DNA of 64,000 nucleotides from Chrysopilus asiliformis (lineage: Eukaryota; Arthropoda; Insecta; Diptera; Rhagionidae), in the NCBI GenBank assembly GCA_964034945.1, contig OZ035962.1, positions 19,676,530 to 19,740,529 of the forward strand, read 5' to 3'. Each line of letters starts with the position of its first letter. The stretch's first letter is position 1. The translations under genes and the position numbers were made by a program. Shown one piece after another: positions 57,674 to 64,000 of the stretch. The notes under the pieces were generated by a model that saw only the letters and a list, made by a program, of their open reading frames with translations, was not told the origin of the DNA and made no database searches.

Positions 57674-58064
57674 TTAAGGTGCCGCTCCACATGAGAGTAA
57701 ATGCCGGCGAGAACCTCTCGATAGCAGCTACTCGCAAATGGACACGTCTCTGAGAGTCGCTCGCAGAAACTCGCAAAAAATCGCGAGCTAGTTTCTGCGA
57801 GCTGTCAAAAGTGAGTCTACTCTCTAGTCGACACGCACCCACTGAACTCTCGGGGAGTTGCTCGCCAGATACGAACGGCGTTTGAATTTCGCTAGTAGCT
57901 CTCGAGAACTCGCTAAAGCAAGATGTCAAAAAAATCAAGATAATAGTCTTGAAAAGAGAAAAATCGCCCAAAATAACTCTCAAATGGACAACCTCCTGCG
58001 AGTAACTCTCGAGAGTTTTTGAAAGTGACTCGCGTACTTACTCTCATATGTAGCGGCACCTTTA
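57674..58064. mobile_element. 391-bp foldback MITE built of GAGAGT/CTCGC words
   Basis: Left TTAAGGTGCCGCTCCACATG, right TATGTAGCGGCACCTTTA, inverted. The interior is dense in CTCTCGAGAG, ACTCGC and GAGAGTTAC words in both orientations. It is GC-richer than its surroundings and lies 14 bp from the previous MITE. Confidence 0.8.
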
Positions 58065-59231
58065 GAATCTGACAAACAGACAAACAAACTGACACGAAGG
58101 CAAGCTAAATAAAAGCTTTTAATTAAGAATTATTCAAATTCAAAATTTTGTATTTTTATAAAACTCTTGTACTACCGAAAGAGTATAAGCAACAAAGCGT
58201 TGAGACGAGATTATTAAGATAGGTTTGCTTCGAAAATGATAAGTTTTCGGTCATAGAATATGGAAAATTTTTGGACAAATAGACCATCATTAAATTGAAT
58301 CGTTTAACAGATATAATTCTCACTTGCCATCATGTAAATAATTATTCCTACTATCCCTAATAATTTTATAAAAGCACTATTGTATTGCCGTCAGTTGCCA
58401 TTTTATGCTATTCGATATATTTTATACCCACAATTTATATATCACTAAAATTTACATTATTTTACTATTAAGGGAGAAAGTTTTTCTATTTAGGAAACGT
58501 TAAATGCAATAAAAACGGAAACTCATAAAAAAGTACTTCTGAACATTACAATGAAAAAAATTTAACGGAAGAGTCAAAAGTTAAGTTAAATTCAAAACTT
58601 CTTAAATATAATTTAAAGTTTTTGGTTTTGAATTGATTGAAACTTTTTCTCTCCTTTTCTGTAGATCCGAGAACTTTTGACAAAAAAAAAATCTCAATAC
58701 AGAACTAAGAACTATATAACGAAATTACAAATGTCTACGAACATTTTATTTTATTTCATTTTTTTTTTGTTTAATTTCCGATCTAAACTTTTCCTTTTCG
58801 GCACAAATTAAATCACACCTCAGTCTTTCACTGTTAAGTCGTGTTATTGAATTTTCAGTGGCACCACCGTTGAATACGTTTGATTAAGGATTCCAATGTA
58901 GATAAATGTACGTGTATGTATAGCGCACTAAACGTCTTTTGAGTTTCATCTAAAATTCGGAAACTTTAACTTCTCACCTTTTCGAATACCGGAGATAGGT
59001 CTTTGGAATATTAGGGAAAGCAGAAGTATTTCATTGTAGAAATAAGAAACTTTTGTAGTCTTTCTCAGTTGTAGACTTTAATTTTACTCTAATTATGATT
59101 CTGATTGTTTTAGTTGAAAAATGCTAAGGAAGTTTATTTTTGTTTTAATTTCATAATAATTTTAGTTCATATCCAGTTACCTTTTCAAACCGGAACCGCT
59201 CAAGACCAGAATATTTTTTCCGGCTTAGCAA
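58065..59231. other. Unassigned AT-rich DNA
   Basis: A short family B-like edge (GACAAACAGACAAACAAACTG.., CACGAAGGCAAGCTAAATAA) occurs at 58068-58115. Otherwise nothing was recognised. Confidence 0.4.
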
Positions 59232-59397
59232 GGCCAGTGTTGTGCAAAACGACGTAAAATACAATTTTTACATTTTTTTCACGTAAAAACGTAAAAAATG
59301 TAAAAAAAACTGGTAATAAAAGTAAAAAACTGGTAAAAAACGTAAAAAAATAGTCAAAACCCTAAAAAATAGTAAAAAACCTAAAAAATGGAAAATC
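59232..59397. repeat. Cryptically simple ACGTAAAAAAC-type array (copy 2)
   Basis: CAGTGTTGTGCAAAACG leads into repeated ACGTAAAAAA, TGGTAAAAAACGT and CCTAAAAAATAGT words, like 23009-23135. Confidence 0.5.
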
Positions 59398-59474
59398 GCA
59401 TTTCCTACAAAGTATGACAGTCTATTTTATCCGCTCGGTGGCATCTATTCTGTCTACATTAGATTATAGTCTTT

Positions 59475-59665
59475 TCGAAAAAAAAAAAACAGTCAATGGC
59501 AGAATTAAAAGGATTAAAATTTTCTACATTTACCGTAAATCCATATATTTTACCTTTATCGAGATATTTCCGATTTTGTAAAATAGAAAATTCAAGTAAA
59601 TTGTGCAGAAAAGTAGATTATGTATAAGAAAGTCATGTGCTTTTCACATAAGATATTTTTTATTC
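59475..59665. repeat. Family C fragment
   Basis: GGCAGAATTAAAAGGATTAA, TTTATCGAGATATTTCCGAT and AAGAAAGTCATGTGCTTTTC match 31560-31720 and 39965-40140. Confidence 0.5.
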
Positions 59666-59825
59666 TTACAGTACTTACTATTGGCTGCGTTTCTGCTCGT
59701 TTCGAGGGATAACATCGTCCTACTAGCCGGACTACGCCGTGTGAGGTTATAATTTTTTTTTCATCACTCTGGTAAAGCAGGGGAGGTGGGTTAAGATATA
59801 AGATAGCAGGGGAGTTGGGTTAAGA

Positions 59826-60335
59826 TATAATCATACTAATACATAAAAATGAGTTGGTGTCTGTCTGTCTGCCTGTCTGTCTGTCTGTTCCTCTTTCACG
59901 CAAAAACGGCTGAACCGATTGACTTGAAATTTGGCATGAGTGTCTGTGGTAGTTCTGGTTCCAACATAGGCATACGGAAAAGTAGCGCGAGGGGTGGGGG
60001 GAGTAAGGGGAGGGGGTAAAGTGATTTCGAAACTTAGTTTTTGCGCTATGTTACTCTTTTGCGGGGAAACTACTGAACGGATTGGTCTGAAATTTGGCTT
60101 AGATGTTCGTCGGGGGTCCAGCCCCAACATAGACCCATTAAAAAGTAGCCCGAGGGGTGGGGAGAGTAAGGGGAGGGGGTAAAGTGAATCCGAATGCTGC
60201 AATTTATTGTTTTTTTGTTAATTTTTGATAACCATTTTGCGAGGAGAAAAAACTTTAAAGAAAAGCAAAGACTCTAAGCTACCTAATTTCCAGTCACGCT
60301 TTTAGCCGGGCGAAGCCGGGTCCAAATTCTAGTTA
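59826..60335 (+). mobile_element. Helitron-like element with GTCT run (copy 2)
   Basis: It runs from AAAATGAGTTGGTGTCTGTC through a GTCT run, two tandem-related segments (GAGGGGTGGGGGGAGTAAGG at about 59990 and 60160), to AGCCGGGCGAAGCCGGGT then CAAATTCTAGT. The CCGG-loop-CCGG hairpin followed by CTAG is a Helitron-like 3' terminus. No coding. Confidence 0.65.
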
Positions 60336-62149
60336 GACATATTAAAAAAAAGAAACCGAAGAAATTTTTGAGTTTTTGTTTCAATCAAAAAAATACTTGA
60401 AAATATAATTGAAAACAGAGTTTGTTGGTGTATATCAAATGGGATTTTTCTGAAAATTGCATTATACAATTTTTAAGGAAAAAATCGTTTTTTTTCAGCA
60501 AACTTTAAAAAAAAATGGTTGCCCCTTAGGTTATTGTCCTTTCATTTATTTATTTTCATTATCATTTCATTTAGCATCCGAAAGTAATCACTTCTTCTTT
60601 TATAAAGGAAGATAAACTTTCAGGATTTCAGATCTTTTAGTCAATTTAGTTAATTAACTAAGTTTTCCCAAGATAAGAGCCACAACGAAGAGAAATATGA
60701 AAAATCCACGTCGGAAAAGCAAATCTTTCAAATGAAACTGAATTCCTTGAAATGATCCTTACCGTTTGCAGATAAGCGGCCCGGGTCACTTTTTTAATAC
60801 GACCAACATTAATAATAAACAACCCAAGGAGTAATACTTATAAAATAAATGACTCCAGCATCCCTTTATTATATTTAACGGCAATGTAACTATGAGTATT
60901 ATTAGTATACTCGTATATATGTATATATACACAGATCTAATCATATTATTTGTTTAGGTATACCTATATCACGAATTTAAGAATTTTTTTGTAACAATTT
61001 TCCCCGTTCAAGTGCAATGGTGGTGGACCAGGCAGCAGCGAAGAAACAAATTCAACCTCAACGAGACATTAAATAAGGAAAAGTTGGAAAAAAAATCTAC
61101 TATATATCCATAAAAGCATGTTAGAAGGATGCTATTCCGAGCTGACATTTTTCTAGGAAAACAGCACTCTTGAAAGATGTAAACCATTACATCTCTACAC
61201 ATACAATAGTCATTGCAAACCCTTCAGATATAATTTTCTCAACTCGAAGATAAATATCCTTTTTTTAAGGAGTGTGTACAGACTATTTATATAAACGAAG
61301 AAAAGAAGAATCACCTAGATGACAAGAAAGCAAACGCGTTCTAGATATGTTTTTTCACCCAAAATCTTCTTCTTCTTATTCGTATTGTCGTCGTCGTCTT
61401 CGTTAGTTCAAGATCTTATAGTCGTCATTCTGTCTTTCTTTACTGGTCCACAAAAGGATAAAATAAACAAATACTATTCTTGCCAAGATGATAAGTCGGA
61501 AAATAGAGAAAGTACAAGGAAAAATAAAAAAAGTATATTAAATGAAAGAACATACGCTTTGAAACATTATAAACAAAATACACAAAATAACACATTTTAT
61601 AAGTGTGGAAGACGGAGGCATCAAAATAGAAAAACTGGAATTTTTACTTTCTTGATGCAAAACATACGATAAAAAAATTTTATTTAATAAAAGATTTAAA
61701 TGCAAGTTCTTTTGTTGGGCCACTCCAGCATAAACGTTCAAAGGTGATGATAAATATTTACTGAATAAAATAGAAGTTTGTACATGGACTATAAAGGTTC
61801 CAAGTTAGTTTAGCAAATAACGCGCAAAAGAAATTACTCAAATGGAAACGACCCAAAATGACAATTTCACTCTAAAGGATGAAGTTTAATACAATTCACT
61901 ATAATTGTTTTTTTTTGCCTTGCATTTATTGTAGTTTGTAAGCATAATTTCTCTTGTTGTTCCTAATTGTAGTCATTATGTTTTTAATTGAAACGGATAA
62001 AAGAAAAATAAAACTAATTAACTTGAACTTTTTGCCAATGATCGTTTTTAAGTCGAACAAGGTCTGCCTGCGAGGTTTGTTTAGCAACGTATAAACGTGT
62101 GAGTGAGAATTTTTAATTACAAATTCACGCTATTCTTAAGACCTTTTAT
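60336..62149. other. Mostly unassigned AT-rich DNA
   Basis: It contains the candidate mini-exon at 60763-60788. A 117-codon plus-strand ORF (61319-61672) opens with a hydrophobic run but is Lys/Asn/Ser-rich afterwards and matches nothing known to me. Confidence 0.4.
60763..60788 (-). CDS. Candidate 26-nt mini-exon upstream of the TSPN-like exon
   Basis: A small GC-rich island (CCCGGGCCGC) ends in ACG|GTAAGG, a good donor, inside AT-rich DNA. Starting after the AG at 60790-60789, one frame reads x-D-P-G-R-L-S-A-N and leaves a single G, giving the phase required by the acceptor of the 56123-56661 exon (G+AT = Asp). Weak points: the acceptor side is purine-rich, not pyrimidine-rich, and a second frame here is also open upstream (LLLGLFIINVG...) but ends in the wrong phase. 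The true 5' boundary is uncertain. Confidence 0.25.
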
Positions 62150-62740
62150 TTAGCTTACTTTCGTATCCGTCTATCTGTCAGGGTCAAATCTTGAAATCTA
62201 ATTTTGACCCACTTTCACCTGAAATCTAAGTTTCACCCATCGACTGACTTAAAGTTTTGCACACACGTTAAATTAAAATTTAAAATTTTGCACACATACG
62301 CACACATTAAAAAATCTGTAAGGATAACGGAAGGTCCTGTCAGGATGACGTGATTATTCTTCTCCAAAAAAAATATCCGCAAAAAAAACTCATCTGGAGG
62401 TTTTTGGGGTCGCTGAATTCCATTCGGACGTTAAAAAGTCTGTAAGGATAGAAAGTCCTGTAAGGATAACGTGATTATTCTTTTCCTCCAATTTTCGGGC
62501 CAAAATCTCGTCTGGTGGTTTGTAGGGTCGCTGAATCCGATTCTGACATTAAGAAGTGGGTAACGTGATTATCTTTTTTCGCAATTTTTTCCGAAAATTG
62601 TTCGCAAATGTTTCAGAAAATTGTTGGCAAATTTTTCAGAAAATTGTTCGCAAATTTTTCCGAAAAAATTTCTGGAGTCAATGAATCCGATTCTGAAGTC
62701 AAAAAGTCCGTAAGAATATTTTAAAAGCAAGGATAGGGTC
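62150..62740 (+). repeat. Family B dispersed repeat (long copy)
   Basis: Starts TTAGCTTACTTTCGTATCCG, then 'GGGTCAAATCTTGAAATCTA', TTTTGCACACA, and three AAGGATAACG/GGTCCTGT units with GCTGAATCCGATTCTG. A local triplication of GAAAATTGTTCGCAAAT-type words lies at about 62590-62660. Confidence 0.6.
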
Positions 62741-63006
62741 AAGGGGGCTCATTGTAAACGATTTTCACTTTTTGGATATTTTTTCAACTTTGTAATGGTT
62801 TTTTTTTTAAATTAAATCACTAACAGCGAAGTTTTGATATATTATGTTAAAATTTGTTGTCTATTTATTCCCCATTCCATGTGATTTCAAAATTATAGGT
62901 CCTTAATTTTTTACAAAATTGGATGTTTACTTTTACCCCTATATTTTTTTCAAATTTTTGAAAAATGGGGTAAAGGTAAACACTTTTTTTCATCCTTTTT
63001 TATATA

Positions 63007-63412
63007 CGTATCTGCGCAAAATTTCAAGTCTCTAGCTCAATCCGTGCGCCCGCAACCCGCGAGTTTTATGTAGAATCATATCCTAAAAAACTTTTGTTCT
63101 GTACCGTTTTTGAGATATTCGCAAAAAACGTTTTGGTTCGTAGGTTCATTTTTGCCCATTAACGAACTTAGCCTTTGCATTTTACGAAAGACGTATCTGC
63201 GTAAAATTGCAAGTCTCTAGCTCAATCCGTGCGCCTGCAATTCGCGCCACAGACAGACGGACGGACGGACAGACGGACATGCCAAATTCAATTTTTTTTT
63301 TATCATTCTAAACACACTGGTGTAATTCATTTTTGTGTGTGATGACGGAATCTTGGCGTTATAGACGGTAAGGCAAAGTTAATATACCCGTTGGTTTCAC
63401 CATACGGGTATA
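63007..63412 (-). mobile_element. Family A element, copy 5, internally duplicated
   Basis: CTCTAGCTCAATCCGTGCGC occurs twice (about 63031 and 63211) around a segment normally found once. A short GACG/GACA run (63249-63279) and CCATACGGGTATA at the right end identify the family. Confidence 0.65.
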
Positions 63413-63414
63413 AT

Positions 63415-63660
63415 AAAAAAAACTGAAAAATGTTCTTTTAAAAAAGCTTTTATTTCAAAAAAATTCACTAAAAATGGAAAAATAATATCTGATACACAGT
63501 GATTAGAAATAAAAGCATAAAAAATAAAATCAAATAAATATTTATCTCGCTTTTATTTGTGATACACAGCATCGAAAAAAATATTTTTTTTCCTTTTTAG
63601 TACTTTTTTTTAAAAATAAAAGCTTTTCTAATTTTTAAAAAAAAATTTTAAAATATGTAA
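63415..63660. repeat. AT-rich foldback element F (copy 5)
   Basis: AGAAATAAAAGCATAAAAAA and CTCGCTTTTATTTGTGATACAC arms, with AAAAGCTTTTATTT on the left and AAATAAAAGCTTTT on the right as outer arms. It abuts a family A element, as does copy 2. Confidence 0.55.
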
Positions 63661-64000
63661 TATAAACCTTTAAAATACGTTTGTTTAAAAAAATAAAAAA
63701 AAAATGCACCAAAACTTCGTATCGTTTGATTGAATCGACTCACAGAATATTTTATGTTTTCTCTAAAAATTTTATTTCGAATTGATTCGTAACGATTGTA
63801 CATCTATTTTCCAATTCATCAAGTCCTTTAACCTTATGAATCATGACATTGAAATCAGTTTTCTTGTCATTTATAAAAACATCTATATCTGTCGAATGAA
63901 ATATTCTCATGGAGTCAAATAACACGATAGAAAACATCATCTTCCAAGAATCCTTCGGAAAGAAGAAAATTCTTTATCAGATTAAGCTCTTTTTGGAAAG

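Noticed and set aside
60763..60840. Signal-peptide exon reading LLLGLFIINVGRIKKVTRAAY
   Set aside because: It has no start codon, a stop lies just upstream, and its end phase does not fit the next known exon.
61319..61672. 117-codon ORF with a hydrophobic N-terminal run
   Set aside because: Lys/Asn/Ser-rich after the first 45 residues, driven by A-rich DNA; no recognisable domain and opposite strand to the host gene.

Overview
This is a gene-poor, strongly AT-rich stretch of eukaryotic nuclear DNA, most likely from an insect and probably a fly (Diptera). The evidence is spliceosomal GT/AG signals, a collagen XV/XVIII (multiplexin)-type exon, many Tc1/mariner-, Tigger/pogo- and TTAA-type DNA transposon remnants, and dispersed elements carrying (GTCY)n tetranucleotide runs of the kind known from dipteran mini-me/DINE-1 (Helitron-like) repeats. 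No bacterial-type genes, operons, CRISPR arrays, rRNA genes or ordinary tRNA genes were seen. All identities come from reading the sequence by eye; no database search was possible.

Host coding content is small and lies on the minus strand. A 539-nt internal exon (56123-56661) has a clean acceptor and a GAG|GTAAGT donor and encodes a thrombospondin-N-terminal/laminin-G-like domain, best matched to multiplexin. About 9 kb downstream, 46943-47092 looks like a first coding exon: start codon, hydrophobic signal or anchor segment, GTAAAA donor, a TATA box about 80 nt upstream and an in-frame upstream stop. Both exons end in phase 0, so they could splice to the same downstream acceptor as alternative 5' ends of one gene. 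A 26-nt candidate mini-exon (60763-60788) is phase-compatible with the large exon. If this is right, most of the window is intron of one long gene.

The rest is layered mobile-element debris. 0-10 kb: a Tc1/mariner element with TIRs and TA target (1346-3593), broken inside its transposase by a 272-bp CACT-ended MITE whose second copy lies at 5191-5462; a TTAA foldback; and the first copies of two dispersed families, A (GTCY) and B (AAGGATAACG). 10-34 kb: LINE 3' end, two 100-bp Tigger-like MITEs, a tRNA-headed SINE, degenerate minisatellites, mariner relic. 34-36 kb: a 13-bp tandem repeat and two foldback elements whose arms are a TAATCG hexanucleotide, one grown to about 200 bp. 38.7-39.9 kb: a three-level nest of MITEs with empty sites readable elsewhere in the window. 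40-46 kb: TTAA MITE, mariner relic, and a second three-level nest ending in a SINE. 46.2-51.4 kb around the candidate promoter/exon is nearly free of recognised repeats. 51-64 kb: more tandem arrays, LINE 3' end, the large exon, two adjacent palindromic MITEs and Helitron-like elements.

There is no evidence of a working autonomous transposon in the window: every transposase or reverse transcriptase trace is partial or broken. The main interest is the stratigraphy of nested elements, the microsatellite-armed foldbacks and the candidate alternative promoter.
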